DNA of 64,000 nucleotides from Linum tenue (lineage: Eukaryota; Streptophyta; Magnoliopsida; Malpighiales; Linaceae), in NCBI GenBank assembly GCA_946122785.1, contig CAMGYJ010000002.1, forward strand, positions 44,728,495 through 44,792,494. The letters are read 5' to 3'. The translations under genes were made by a program, and so were the position numbers. The stretch's first letter is position 1. Each line of letters begins with the position of its first letter. A model generated the notes under the pieces. That model was given only the letters and a program-made list of their open reading frames with translations, did not search any database and was not told the origin of the DNA. Below are positions 36,801 to 47,933 of the stretch, in pieces.

Positions 36801-38052
36801 CGGTGAAGACCCTCCGCCCTTGTTGTCTTGGCTCCGCGTTGGCTGGGACTGCGAGGCTGTGCTGAGCTACCTCTCTGGGCACCCCTGGCATGTCCTCTGT
36901 GCACCACGCGAAAAGCTCCTTGTACTCTTTCAGCAACGTCACGAGTGGTTCGATCGCGTCGCCGGCGACGTGAGTGGAGATGCGTATCTTCCTAGTCGGC
37001 TCGGCGGAGTCCAGCGCGACCTCGAAATCGGAGTCCATGGACTCCGGTCGGGGTTCTTCGGCTCTTGTGTCGACTATGTTGGTTTGACGCGCCACAACGC
37101 GGTCTTCCCATGTCGTTCCTCGTGCTTCCCCCACCCCTCTCTGTGTTGGGAATTTGAGCTTCTGGTGGCACGTCGACGGGAGGGCCATGAACTTCGCAAG
37201 GAAAGGTCGGCCTAAGATGCCGTTGTGCGCCGATTCACAATTGACGATTGTGAATTCCACTTTCTTGGAGACGCGCGGTTCCTGGTCGCCGATTACCACG
37301 GGGAGGGTGACCACCCCAATCACCGGGACTCTGGTGCCGGAGAACCCGACCAGGTTGCCTTGCACGCGCCTGATTAGGCGCGGGTCGATGTCCATTTTGT
37401 TAATGGTGCTCTGGAAGAGGATGTCAGCCGCACTACCCCCATCTATCAGGAGACGGTGGGTCTTGCAGCCGGCAATCAGCGCGGTCACGATGAGCGGCTC
37501 TTCTGACGGGACTCCTTGTGGAAACTCCGCGTCATCAAAGCTCAGATTGAACTTCGTCGGTGCGTCGACAGCCGCGCACTCCGTTGCGCGCTCGCGCTTG
37601 GTTTTTTTCTTGGGGCGGTCTCCTTCAACTGTTACCACCCCGATCTCTTTGCGCACTACATACGCGCCCGTGTCGTCGTCGTAATCGGCTTGTGGGGGTG
37701 GGGGCGGGTGCTGCGGGGCCTCAACCTGCTCCTTCTTCACGTGAGTGAACTCGGTTAGTAAGCCCCGTCGTATGAGGCCCTCTATTTCGTACCGTAGCTC
37801 TCGACAGTCTTCCGTCTGGTGCCCCGTTGCCCTGTGGAATTCACAATGCTTATTCGGATCGCGCATGTGTGGTTGGGACTTCAACGGGGCAGGCCAATTG
37901 AGCTTGTAGCCTTTCTCACGGAGGACGTGGAACACGTTCCTCACGGAGTCGTTAAGGGGAGTGTAGGCGTTGGACGGGCGCCTGTCTGGCGATCGCCCGC
38001 GATGCGCCTGCTCTGGTGGGGGGGGGGGGGGGGGGGTTGCGCTTCGGGCCAC
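33832..38052 (-). pseudogene. Tat pol: protease, RT, RNase H, archaeal-like RNase H, integrase
   Basis: One frame on the minus strand, interrupted by a single in-frame TAA at 34957-34959 just before the integrase. Order from the 5' side: gag C-terminus with CEFHRATGHQTEDC, aspartic protease (LLIDGGSAADILF), reverse transcriptase (VVLVKKSSGAWRMCVDY, catalytic YVDDLIV), RNase H, a second RNase H (VYVDGAASKHGAGAGVV, then SDSGLAVNQLNG), and integrase with its zinc domain (CHKCQ) and WGVDLLGPFP. At the second integrase catalytic position FYHGKQFD stands where (T/S)DNG-QFD is usual, so the catalytic Asp is a Tyr. The stop and this change indicate a defective polyprotein. The frame connects to gag only through a shift at a run of 19 C on the coding strand (38018-38036). 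Confidence 0.92.
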
Positions 38053-39124
38053 TGTGCATCTGTAGCAATTGATCTCGTGGGATTGGGGTTGGAGGTTGTC
38101 GGCGCGCCACTTCCTCTCGCGGCGTTTTTGCTAGCTCGAAGCGCCTGACGGATCCCGCCCCCAGGGTCTCTTCCAACGTGATTGCCTTTTCGATCTTCAT
38201 TTCCAACTCTGTTGACAGCGTGACGGGCCTCTTTGCTAGCGCCCGCTTGAGCTCCATGTTGTTGGTGGCCTCCATGAGGTGATGGGCGGCGGTTTCGGGG
38301 GTAAGGTCGCGGACGGCCATTGCTACCCTGGACCATCTGGCGTAGAAGGCTCTCAAGCTTTCTCCGTCTTTTTGCCTGATATCTATCAGGGCCTTGAGGT
38401 GGAGGGGGCGCCGCTTCTGGGACGCGAACTTTGTTGTGAACAGAAGTATGAACTCTTCGAACGAGCGGATGATTCCATTCGGGAGGCGGTTGTACCAGTC
38501 GAGGCATATTCCCGAAAAGGTTGACGGGAAGGTTCTGCACAGCGCCGCATTCGAGTTCGTTTGGAGTTGCATGCGCAAGCAGAAGGTGCTCACGTGGTCT
38601 TCTGGGTCAGTCGTGCCGTTGTACGTTGGGAGGATGGGTGGCGCTCCACTTAGGTGCTCCGCCATAATTTGTGCGCTCAACGGCTGGTGGAGAACCTTCT
38701 TGGGCGGGTTAGGTCGATATTGCGGAGACAGGTGTTGCTCCAAGAAGCTGAGGTCCGCCCGCCCTGGTAATTCAACTCCCTGCGTTTCTCCCGCAGGGAA
38801 TTCCGCTGGCGCGTGTCGTGGTGGTTGGGCGGTTCCGGACGCTTCTCCCACGGCTTGTTGAGGCGCGACCGCCGTTGCCTCTGCTGTTGGCGCGGCTTCC
38901 CTGCTCATCATGAGCGCAATGACCTGGCTCATTTGCTTCTGCATGTCGGCTATGACGTTGTTTTGCTTTGTCACTAGCTCCCTCATTTCTTTGGCTGTCA
39001 TTTCGGGCTCCTCTTCTTCAATAAGCACCGCGTTGAGGTTGCTGGCTTCCGCGAACGCCCTCGGGTCGATCATCGCCTTGATGGGCGTTGCTTCGTCAGG
39101 TTGATCGTGGTTGCGTTCTGCCAT
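37952..39124 (-). CDS. Tat gag
   Basis: Starts at ATG 39124 (MAERNHDQPDEATP); the open frame extends further upstream only through the PBS. A coiled-coil-like stretch (MRELVTKQNNVIADMQKQM) is followed by the Retrotrans_gag domain (CRTFPSTFSGICLDWYNRLP, then FEEFILLFTTKFASQKR, then LRAFYARWSRVAMAV). The frame ends at 37952 after passing the 19-C homopolymer. The sequence expected next is in the pol frame, so either an indel at the run or a frameshift separates gag from pol. It is 390 aa as read and otherwise undamaged. Confidence 0.88.
   Translation of the reverse strand: MAERNHDQPDEATPIKAMIDPRAFAEASNLNAVLIEEEEPEMTAKEMRELVTKQNNVIADMQKQMSQVIALMMSREAAPTAEATAVAPQQAVGEASGTAQPPRHAPAEFPAGETQGVELPGRADLSFLEQHLSPQYRPNPPKKVLHQPLSAQIMAEHLSGAPPILPTYNGTTDPEDHVSTFCLRMQLQTNSNAALCRTFPSTFSGICLDWYNRLPNGIIRSFEEFILLFTTKFASQKRRPLHLKALIDIRQKDGESLRAFYARWSRVAMAVRDLTPETAAHHLMEATNNMELKRALAKRPVTLSTELEMKIEKAITLEETLGAGSVRRFELAKTPREEVARRQPPTPIPRDQLLQMHSGPKRNPPPPPPTRAGASRAIARQAPVQRLHSP
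38018..38036. repeat. 19-bp poly-G run at the gag-pol frame change
   Basis: Nineteen consecutive G on the plus strand, encoding a proline run. The gag frame and the pol frame overlap here. Runs this long are error-prone in polymerases and in sequencing. Confidence 0.9.
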
Positions 39125-39154
39125 TGGTGGGTTTTCTTCTGCGCTTCTTCTTGG

Positions 39155-39171
39155 CCCCACGGTGGGCGCCA
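39155..39171 (-). other. Primer binding site of the Tat element
   Basis: On the minus strand TGGCGCCCACCGTGGGG, two bases inside the 5' LTR end (39174). The TGGCGCC start is typical of plant gypsy PBSs; I have not assigned the tRNA. Confidence 0.8.
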
Positions 39172-39173
39172 AT

Positions 39174-39778
39174 TGTTTGAACCTAACTGAGTGTAGGAGT
39201 TAGATTCGAGTAAGGGTTGGGGTCAAGAAGAAGTGCAAGTAACGGGTTTGATCAGGAAGTCACAGACTAGAGAGTTGTGGGAGAACCAGAGAAGGGATAT
39301 TAGAGAGATAAGTTGTTATTGTAGAGAGAGAGTGGTGAAAAATGCGATCCCCTCACCCACCGGAGTAAATGCCATATTTATAGGCTACATGGTGGTGGGT
39401 GAGTGGTTGGATTACATGATGGGACCTAGGCTCTGATGTGACCACTGACACGTTGGGGATTTCGGCCATCCCCCTACCTAGGACATGTCAGGGGTGTACC
39501 TACGACTGTGTCACTGATCCCTATGCGGCCGACCCTCGGGAAGTGTGAAGTGAGCTCCTTATGGCTTCGAGGCTTACGACGCGCCTGAGCCTCCGCGCCT
39601 TGATACTTCACTCTCGCGCAGCTCGTGAGGGGCTCTGGATCCTCGCGCGTTGGCTCTCTCCACTCGCGCACGCATAGTGGCGCGCCCTTAGGCCTTCATG
39701 CGCGCCTTGGACCCTCGTGCGCGCCTTCTGTCGGCGCGTCCTGCCTTGCACAGCTAGGTCCGAGTCACATGCCCAACA
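39174..39778 (-). repeat. 5' LTR of the Tat element
   Basis: 605 bp, nearly identical to 29107-29711, and followed by the ATTAG TSD. In the element's orientation it is the promoter-bearing LTR. Confidence 0.93.
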
Positions 39779-39783
39779 ATTAG

Positions 39784-40794
39784 TAATCTACATCTACATT
39801 GAGCGAATTAAAATTACCATTGCATCTCCAACTTCTATCTATCCTTGATAAATTGCAATGAACGTTATTGTAGCATTTTATTTAAGATCATATACAAAAA
39901 TGAGAAAAAATATATTGCGATTTCATGTCAGAAGTTCAAAACAATTACTCTAACAATACTAAATTACTACTAGAGGTCTCACAAAGATCAATAATCCATT
40001 GATAAATGATATTATTATTAAAAATATAGGGACACATAATTGGAATTTAGATTAGGTTATAGTCTCAGAGGTCTTTTCAGGCTGGCGGCACTGAGATTAC
40101 ATTTACATATATTAATGGAAATCCCATTTAATTACGATTTGGAGCCAGCCAGTCATCTTCATATCAATCAGTCCAAATAAAGAAATGCCTTGTCGTGAAA
40201 AGAAAACCCCCCGAAAATTCAGAAGAAGAAGAAGAAGAATATTGAAAGCGAATACGTGAGAGAAAGAGAAAGCCAGAGTAGAGAGAGAGAGAGATGTCTC
40301 CGTCTCCCTCTTTACCTTTTTGTGCGAGCAAGTGTAACGTGGAGTATAATAACCAGTCCCTTTTCGAGAGTTTCCAGCCTACATCCAGCTGCCCATCTCC
40401 CCTTTCCTCCTCCTTCTTCTTCCTTTCATGGTTCCCCCTCACCCCCATGTGACTTCATCTTCCCATCTCCTCTCCTTTCCTTTTCACTCTCTTTCCCAAT
40501 TCCCCTCTACCACCACCTTCTCCTTCCCTCTCCTGATTTCGCACAATAGTAGTAAGCCTACTTCTTCCGTAGCAGGGGAATAATTGGTCCCCTGAACCTC
40601 CCAGATGGAAATCTGAAGCCCAAGAACTTGTCTTTGTAGCGTTTGGAATGGTGGGTTGTTGATTTCGCGACCACAGAATCCGAAATCCGAGGTACCCAAA
40701 AGCTCCTCTTGTTGAATTAGAAAATAATCAAACTGCAACGAAGAACAGAAACGGCATTGCGTACATTGTTGCATATACTCGGCATTTCATAATT
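39784..40794. promoter_or_regulatory. Upstream region of the DUF868 gene
   Basis: AT-rich up to about 40200, then pyrimidine/purine-rich sequence with GAGAGAGA and CTTCTCC tracts typical of plant core promoters and 5' UTRs. A TATAATA at 40345 is a possible TATA element but is about 450 bp from the ATG, so a long leader or a leader intron would be needed. The Tat element ends only about 1.0 kb from the start codon. Confidence 0.35.
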
Positions 40795-41802
40795 ATGCTG
40801 CTAAGGGCGATTTCGGAGAGAAAGAGTCCGTTCCCGAGCAAAATGAAGGACTTCCCTTCTTGCTTCGGAGAGAGTGGAGTTCAGGTAGCTGATTCCTCTT
40901 CCTCTTCGGCTTCGGCTTCGGCTTCTGGTTCTTCTTCCTCTTCCAACCCTGGTAAAGCTGCTCAGAACTTGGTCACTTGCGTCTACCAGTGTAAATTGCG
41001 TGGTGCCAGCCGCCGCTCTTCTTGTTTCGTCACCGTGGCTTGGTCCAGGAATCTCATGGGTCAAGGTCTGGGCGTCACCATTGACGATTCGTTCAACCAC
41101 CCTCTCTGCAGAGTCGATATAAAGCCCTGGTTGTTCTCCAAGAGGAAAGGCTGCAAGAATCTCGAGGTCGATTCGGACAAAATCGATATTTATTGGGATC
41201 TCTCCTCTGCCAAATTCGGTTCTGGTCCTGAACCCTTGGAAGGTTTCTACTTAGCTGTGGGATTCAACCAGGAAATGGTGTTGCTTCTTGGAGATTTGAA
41301 GAAGGAAGCCTGCAAGAAATTCGACGGAGAAGGAGCTCTTCTTCACTCCAATGCCATCTTCATTGCCAAGAAGGAGCACATTTTTGGGAGGAAGTTTTAT
41401 GGTGCGAAAGCTCAGTTCTGCGGCGAGGGGCAATTACATGATGTTGCTATCGAGTGTGACACTGTGGATCTGCTTAAGGACCCTTGTCTTGTTATTAGGG
41501 TAGACAGTAAAGTGGTGATGCAGATCAAGAGATTGAAGTGGAAATTTCGTGGAAATGGGACGATACTAGTTGATGGTCTCCCTGTTGAGGTGTTTTGGGA
41601 TGTTCATGACTGGTTGTTTGGTAGTGCAGCGGGTAATGCAGTGTTCATGTTCCAAAGTTGCATCTCTGCTGAGAAACTGTGGAATGGACAGCTGATCTTC
41701 GATCCGTCTGCTTTGACTATGTCTGACTCACAGAGATTTAGGGATTACCAATCACAAGGTCTTGGTTTCTCGCTTGTTTTGTATGCTTGGAGGAATGATT
41801 GA
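40795..41802 (+). CDS. DUF868 family protein
   Basis: Intact single-exon gene of 335 aa. The conserved DUF868 block begins at residue 17 with MKDFPSCFGESGVQVADSSS, so the internal ATG at 40843 may be the true start; the upstream ATG adds a basic 16-residue leader. After a Ser/Ala-rich stretch come NLVTCVYQCKLRG, FVTVAWSRNLMGQGLGV, HPLCRVDIKPWLFSKRKGCK, IDIYWDLSSAKFGSGPEP and GFYLAV. The C-terminal half has VFWDVHDWLFG and ends GLGFSLVLYAWRND. Length and motif order fit the plant family, whose biochemical role is unknown. No membrane segments or signal peptide are apparent. It is one of two intact host genes in the window. Confidence 0.93.
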   Translation: MLLRAISERKSPFPSKMKDFPSCFGESGVQVADSSSSSASASASGSSSSSNPGKAAQNLVTCVYQCKLRGASRRSSCFVTVAWSRNLMGQGLGVTIDDSFNHPLCRVDIKPWLFSKRKGCKNLEVDSDKIDIYWDLSSAKFGSGPEPLEGFYLAVGFNQEMVLLLGDLKKEACKKFDGEGALLHSNAIFIAKKEHIFGRKFYGAKAQFCGEGQLHDVAIECDTVDLLKDPCLVIRVDSKVVMQIKRLKWKFRGNGTILVDGLPVEVFWDVHDWLFGSAAGNAVFMFQSCISAEKLWNGQLIFDPSALTMSDSQRFRDYQSQGLGFSLVLYAWRND

Positions 41803-43289
41803 TTGAAGAATGACACTGTAATTTGCAGCACCATTGTTGAGGATGGTATAAGAGATTACTTTCGATCTACTAAATTTTATTACAAAAGGTTCTTTGGTTT
41901 CAGGAGAATGATAAGTGATCAAAAGAACAGTAAAGTGTGATTATAGATTTGATTCAAACCTATCTGTTTTCATTTCTGTCTTGGCAAGTTACCATGGCCA
42001 CCCACTCTATCTGATATTGTTCCCCTTTAGTTCATGTTGATGCTCTAAGATTTTCGTCATTCTTGTATGCAAGAAAGCGATTCCGACTTTGAGTAGGCAT
42101 CAGAGCAAAGAACCCCTGTGGATGCTCCTTGTTTCATGTGTGATGAAGCTTCCTTGCCAACAAAGCAAAGTATGAATGTTTTGCTTGCTTACTTACCTTG
42201 GTTTGTATATAACAAGTGGATACACGAAGCAACGTGGTTGGAAGGAAGTCCTTTTGTCAACTCAGCAAAGTGCTTCCCTGGTTAGCTGGTGATCAAGGTA
42301 GCTGAAGCAACAGCTGGAAGTGCAAGGAGAGAAGAATGTTTGTCATTTTAGTCAGGCATATAGTAAAAGAGCTATTTACCTGTTATTACCATCACCAGTA
42401 GACCTCCCACCCACCACTGGCCATGGAAGGAGGAGTTTGTTTGGCATCTCCAATCCGGAAAATGGGTATTGTCTATAAAGCTAGCAGTATCAATGTCCTT
42501 GTCAACATTATTATGAACTCTGGACCAGCTGTTCGTTGGCTTTTTGCTACCAACAGAAATACCACAACCATGCAAACATTTAATATACTCTAGCTTACTA
42601 CCAGAAGTGCTCAGCTGGAATTGCTGCTGTGAAACTCTCAGCTGACTTTAGGCTCTCTTATTTCAGTTAGCTGATAATGGTATGTCAGATGCATGGCATA
42701 CAATCGTTTCTGATCATGTTACCTTCTTTTGTTCAGTAGAGAATCTCTGAACCATAAGGATCGTTTCGAACGTGCTGCTTTGTTCTGCATTTGCTAAATG
42801 GGTTGCTGGCTTCTGAATCCAGTTGTTTGTTTGTTTAGGAATAGATGAATTTGTGGTTCGCCCACTAGACTTTCCATGCTGTCTGTTCGTTGTGAAAGCA
42901 GCAAGAGTTTTACCATCAGCATATTGTACCTTTCTTGGACAAGTGTTTCCATTACCATCTGATAGGGCAAAACCCTAGCAATGACCTAACTGATGACATA
43001 ATGAAAAAAAAAAGACAAAAAGCCAAAGGACAAAGCCAGGCACCTGACATCAGCTTGGACAGAGTATATGGGACACCCTCTGATAGAAAGTACAATGTAC
43101 TGTGTCAGAAGATCTGAGGCGCCTAACCACAACATTTATGGCTTGGCAGGCGCCTGGACCACGACCTAACTTTTAGACTTATATAAATAGGAGTTCTCTT
43201 CTCATAAATAAGATCATGTACTATTCATTCCAACTTCTCTCTACTTTCTCTCTCTAAACTATCATTTTTCTTTGACATCAAGTACCGGA
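41803..43289. other. 3' flank of the DUF868 gene; no further gene
   Basis: No family-like ORF. Near 43170-43260 a TTATATAAATAGG box followed by TCTCTCTACTTTCTC looks like the promoter part of an LTR that would lead into the gypsy remnants on the right, but no LTR pair or TSD was found. Confidence 0.35.
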
Positions 43290-44690
43290 TAGAAGAGTGG
43301 TCTGTGTAGACCACGATACGGTCGGAACTTGTCAATAGCATACTCCACGTCGAGCAGCTCCTTCTTGGGGGTGGTGTAGTTCTCCTGTGCATTGTTCAGG
43401 GTCTTCGACGCTAGTAGATAGGCTAGAAATGCTTGTCGCATCTCTGACCCAGAACAGCTCCGACTGAGTAATCACACGCATCGCACATCAGCTCGAAAGG
43501 GAGAGACTAATCAGGATTCACCATGATGGGTGCATGGGTAAGCTTCCCCTTCAAAGTCTCAAAACGCAGTTGTGCACTCTGATGTGAATTGAAAAGTGCA
43601 TCTTTCTCAAGCAGCTTGGTCAAGGGCAAGGCGGTCTTCGAGAAATCTTTGATAAATCTCATGTAAAAGCATGCATGATCCAGAAAGCTACGAATCCCCT
43701 TCACAGAAATGTGAGGAAGCATTTGCTTATCGTCTCAATCTTCACGTGATCTATCTTAATCCCCTGCTTGGAGATTTTGTGCCCGAGCACAATCCCATCA
43801 CGAGTTCGTCTCCTCGCACCTCTTCATGACAAGTTCGAGGTTATGGAGACAATGAGTGAAGGAGTCTCCGTAAACCGAGAAGTCGTCCTTGAAGACGTCA
43901 ATGATCTCTCCAACCAGTCAGTCGAAGATCGCCATCATACACTGCTGGAAGGTCGTCGGTGCATTGCAGAGCCCAAATGGAATCCTCCGGTAGACAAAAG
44001 TACCGAAGGGGCAAGTGAAGGTGGTCTTCGCCTGATCCTCTAGCGCAATTGGTATCTGGAAGTATCCGAACATGCCATCCAGGAAGAAGTAGAACTCATG
44101 TCCAACCAACCTTTTCAGCATCCTATCAAAGAAATGTAGCGGAAAATGGTCCTTCCTGGTGCCGTCATTCAGCCGCGCTAGAGTTGATGCAGACTCGACA
44201 GCCAGTCACGGTCGGCATCGGGATTAGATCGTTCTTCTCATTTGGGACTACAATCATCCCGCCTTCTTCGGCACCACCTGAGTGGGGCTGACCCACTTGC
44301 TATCACATATAGGAAAGGTGATCCCGACATCCATAAGATTAACAATCTCTGCTTAGACCATTGCCTCCAAGGTAGGAGTCAATCTACGTTGCGGTTGCCT
44401 GACAGGCTTAATCTCATCATTAGAATTCTGTGGGAGCAGAAGGATGGGCTAATGCCACTGATGTCAGTGGTCTTCCACGCCATGGCCCGGGCGTACTTAT
44501 TCAGCAGAGTCACCAGACTGCTCTTTTACTCGGGGGTCAGTTCGGAGCTGATAATCACCGGGAGCTTATTCCCCTCCAAGAGAAATGCGTACTCCGGGTG
44601 AGAGGGGAGGGGCTTCAGCTCTAGCTTTGCAGGCTCCTCCAAGGATGTGGTGATCCGGGGCGAGATAGAGATCGACTTGAGCGACTGCTC
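43290..44690 (-). pseudogene. Degenerate Ty3/gypsy reverse transcriptase/RNase H region
   Basis: Minus-strand pol relic. 44121-43918 encodes RT residues FFLDGMFGYFQIPIALED followed by TFTCPFGTFVYRRIPFGLCN. 43722-43507 encodes the connection to RNase H (KGIRSFLDHACFYMRFIKDFS, without its catalytic part). Many frameshifts and stops lie between. The sequence resembles Athila-type elements. It has no LTR of its own that I can pair. Confidence 0.8.
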
Positions 44691-44696
44691 TCGCCT

Positions 44697-44890
44697 AGGG
44701 GTGTCAGTTCGGTTCGGTTTGGGTAACCGAACCCGAAACCCACAAAACCAAAAACCCGAAACTATGTGTCACAGCAAACCCGGACTCAAAACCATCAAGG
44801 AGATTTTCGGGTTTTGGTTAACCTAACTCGGGAAATTTCCTTGTCGGTTTCGGTTGGTTAAATGAAACCCGAAACCAGGAAGCTTGAGTG
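44697..44890. repeat. hAT-like MITE fragment
   Basis: Begins TAGGGGTGTCAGTTCGGTTCGG and contains repeated ACCCGAAAC/GGTTTCGG motifs in both orientations, like the ends of plant hAT MITEs (motif given as two parts: TAGGGGTGTCAG and TTCGGTTCGG). The far end and a TSD were not found. Confidence 0.45.
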
Positions 44891-45089
44891 GTTGTCCGAT
44901 CTCCGCTTCCTTCGTTAAATCGTTGTCGCCACCGTTCCCAAAGTCATCGCCGGACTACCTGAGAGTTCCTATCTTTCTTCCCCAATTTTTTATTTCATCC
45001 CTGCAACCCAAAGAAGCCCAAAGTCACTGCCGGACTACCTGAGAGTTCCTAACTTGGGACACTTCAGGGATGTGTTTGGTTGAGGTCTG

Positions 45090-46440
45090 ATGATAATAAT
45101 TACGGTCTGCTTGCCTGACTCGTCCCGAATACCACAATAAAACTCCCAATTAAGGCCCAGATATAAACCTTAACTGGGTGCAGTATAGGGCAAGTATGTT
45201 TAAATATCGACCTAGGGCGGTTCGTGTACCCCATACTTCGATTGTTTGTAACATTATCTAGCGGTTTATTTTTGGTGAAAACAACAATCTAAAGCTAAAA
45301 AAATTTCAAAAGTAAATGGATTTGACACTAATTGAGAAGGCTTCACCCGGTGTTGCTCCCCCTAGCTAACAATTCCGATTTGTTGGATCGAATGGTCGTG
45401 GGAAAGGGATATGATCCAAGCCACCAACGTCACCCTCGAATCGGAGTTCGGATGGCCACCCACAACCAAACCCTAGGTGCTAATACGAAATAGGAGGTTT
45501 GGCCTGCATTAATCTAAATAGGAGACAATGAATTGCCTAAGAAAACCCAACATTCAGTCCTCTTTCAAAAAAAGGAAGGGGTTTTCTCTCTACCTAGGTT
45601 AGAATGACAATTATATTGATAGGCTTTCACACAACACAATCATTCATGAATAATACCTCTGCATTCACATTAAACACAACCACACAAAAATCATTCAATC
45701 CATACAAGCATTCACATAATTGTAGCTAGGGTTTATAAACACCCAAGTGAAAAAAGGGACTACTCCATGCTATAAGAAGGGAAAACACAAGAGAGAAGAA
45801 GGAAAATCATCAAAGAGATGCTAGTCTTTCTCCTTGTGTTGAAGAGATCCTCCTTTGGGGGGAGGAATTCTCAAATCCTTGCTTGAAGATGAAACTCTAG
45901 CTTCTCCTCTTCTTTAGTTCGTCACTTTCTCACTCTAGAAATCTGAAGAAGAAGTTTCTCACACTAGGTCTCTCCCCTTTTCTCCTTCAGCTCAACCTCC
46001 TTTATGTACCCAGATCGGTATTAGTTCACGGTCCCAATTCATGGCCGTGAACTGCAAGTCGGGACCAGTTCACGGCCGCATAAATAAGTCCAGTTCACGG
46101 GCAATGGCCTGAGTTCACGGTCTTACAACCGTGAACTGACTCGTGTCCAGTGAAAGAAATTTGTGCTCTGGATGCCTGGCTGTTCATGGGTAGATCCTTT
46201 AGTTCACGGTCTTAGTGACCGTGAACACACAGCCCAAACCGTGATCTCCTGCTGCTTCCATCCTTTGACTTGATTTTTCGCCCTTTCGTCCAACTTTCGA
46301 CTCCGGGTTGGTTCCACCTGCCAAAGTCTGAAAACACCAAAACGAGGCAAAACCCAGCGTGAAACCAAACCTTCCAAAATAAAAATTCTTCAAAGTACTA
46401 AGCAAATTGGGGGTAAAAAGTGCAAATGAGTCCGAATCAC
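45090..46440 (-). repeat. Athila-type LTR (3' LTR of a degraded element)
   Basis: On the minus strand the LTR begins TGATTCGGACTCATTTGC at 46440, directly after a polypurine tract (TGCGGGGGAG, about 46441-46450) and the GCTTGGGGACAAGCAAACG block found just before 3' LTRs of Athila-type elements. The left end is near 45075-45090 and is uncertain. Between 46023 and 46225 TTCACGG and its complement CCGTGAA occur repeatedly in both orientations. Confidence 0.7.
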
Positions 46441-47834
46441 TCCCCCGCACTTAGACGTTTGCTTGTCCCCAAGCAAACCATTTTCAACTTAGGTGATATC
46501 TCAACCTAATAAGATAACTTGGGGACAAATCAAAAGGCACAAAGTGGTGAATCTCAATGACTATTGCGCATCAATACAGGAACAGCCTCAAACAATACCG
46601 ACATCCACCACAAACGACATTCGATTGCATCAAGAATGGGCAAATGAAAAGTTCTCACCCTGTTCACAAATCAATGCAAGTCACGACCGGACTACTCACC
46701 AAGCACAACTAACCATGCATAGAACTCAAGTCCAAGGAACAGACAACGGGGCAACATAGGTCCTCACTGGGGTAAGATGTGAATATGCAAAACAAGAATG
46801 AATCACTCACTCTCGGCCTGTGGGGTCATGACCTTTTTGGGGAAAAAGATGTGCACACTCATCAACACTCAGCCCTATCGTCTCTCCACCACTACGGCAA
46901 CTGATAGGACAAAAGCGTAATGCTTCAATTCCTATCTTGTAGTAAATCCGAAAATCCAGGTATCGTCTCTCAGGGGCTGGTACAACCTTATATTCTATCA
47001 ATTCTATAGAGCAAACTATAGGTGAAAATGGTTGAAGTGATGAAAATATTATCTAATGGCAAAATAATTAAACAAAATAAGCAAATTAAAATTGTCGGGT
47101 TGTGATCAATGGGAGAAAGCTCTGGAGAAACACCGGGACTCACTAATTATCATATCCAGATTAACTCACATACTCTAATCGGTTTAATCCAATTATCTAC
47201 AGCCAGAATATCTCTACTATGCTAGCTATCCCTGTCGGGAATTACCACGTACTAAACAATCAACTCAAATCCTACCGTCGTAGCTCAATGCGTTAATTGT
47301 TCAGCCTGAAGATCTATATCCCAATCAAGACCACATAGCACCTTATTTAATCCACTGTCGCTTCGATAAGTTACTATGTCACATGAAATATGTTCAATTA
47401 TTAGGGTTTTACTGTCTCTAATAACCTAATTAACTACGATTCGTTGTATTGGTGGCCAGTCAACACCAAGCATTAAGCAATTCCATGCAATAGAGATTGG
47501 AAGAAAAGAAATACGAATCAATCCATCAAGTCTAGAAATAGCTACATCCTATAGTGATTTCCCCAGATATTGGAGTTTAGTTCATGATGAAATCAAAAGA
47601 TATAACCATGTTATTGTTCATCATCATATTTAGAAAGAGAGAAAGAAATACTCAGAGTAGTCGAAGAACACCCAAATATTCCCTTCTCTAATCCCGCTGC
47701 TGGTCTTCCGTGCTGTTCTCGATCGCTCGCCCGTCGCCTGCGCTGCTGCTTCTCCCAAAAGAAGTTTCATTCGAGTCCAAAGAATTCCCCCACCAAAGCT
47801 TCCGTCCTGGTCCAAGTCTCCTTTTTGCTAGAGG
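46441..47834 (-). repeat. Gypsy internal/LTR leader sequence, left of MULE-2
   Basis: 46441-46830 is the pre-3'-LTR non-coding zone of the Athila-type element. From about 46905 rightward the sequence reads on the minus strand like the R-U5 and leader portion of another gypsy LTR, ending CGCTTTTGTCCTATCA; it continues beyond MULE-2 at 62608. No coding sequence survives. Confidence 0.5.
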
Positions 47835-47933
47835 ACAAAGGACGGAAAATTCCCAAAGTACACTAGTTCTTAAAAAAATTCTCAAAATACATAAGTTATA
47901 AGAAAATTTCCAAAACTACACATGTTTCACATT

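Larger units (their letters stand above)
29107..39778 (-). mobile_element. Complete Tat-lineage Ty3/gypsy retrotransposon (10.7 kb)
   Basis: Two 605-bp LTRs (29107-29711 and 39174-39778) and a perfect TSD, ATTAG (29102-29106 and 39779-39783). Transcription is on the minus strand: 5' LTR at the right, PBS at 39155-39171, gag, pol, then a non-coding zone with a tandem repeat, an opposite-strand spliced gene, a polypurine tract (about 29712-29725) and the 3' LTR at the left. Two RNase H domains in pol, the second of the archaeal-like type, and the antisense gene before the 3' LTR both place it in the Tat lineage. By hand count the LTRs differ at three sites, so insertion is recent. Pol has lesions. 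Confidence 0.95.
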
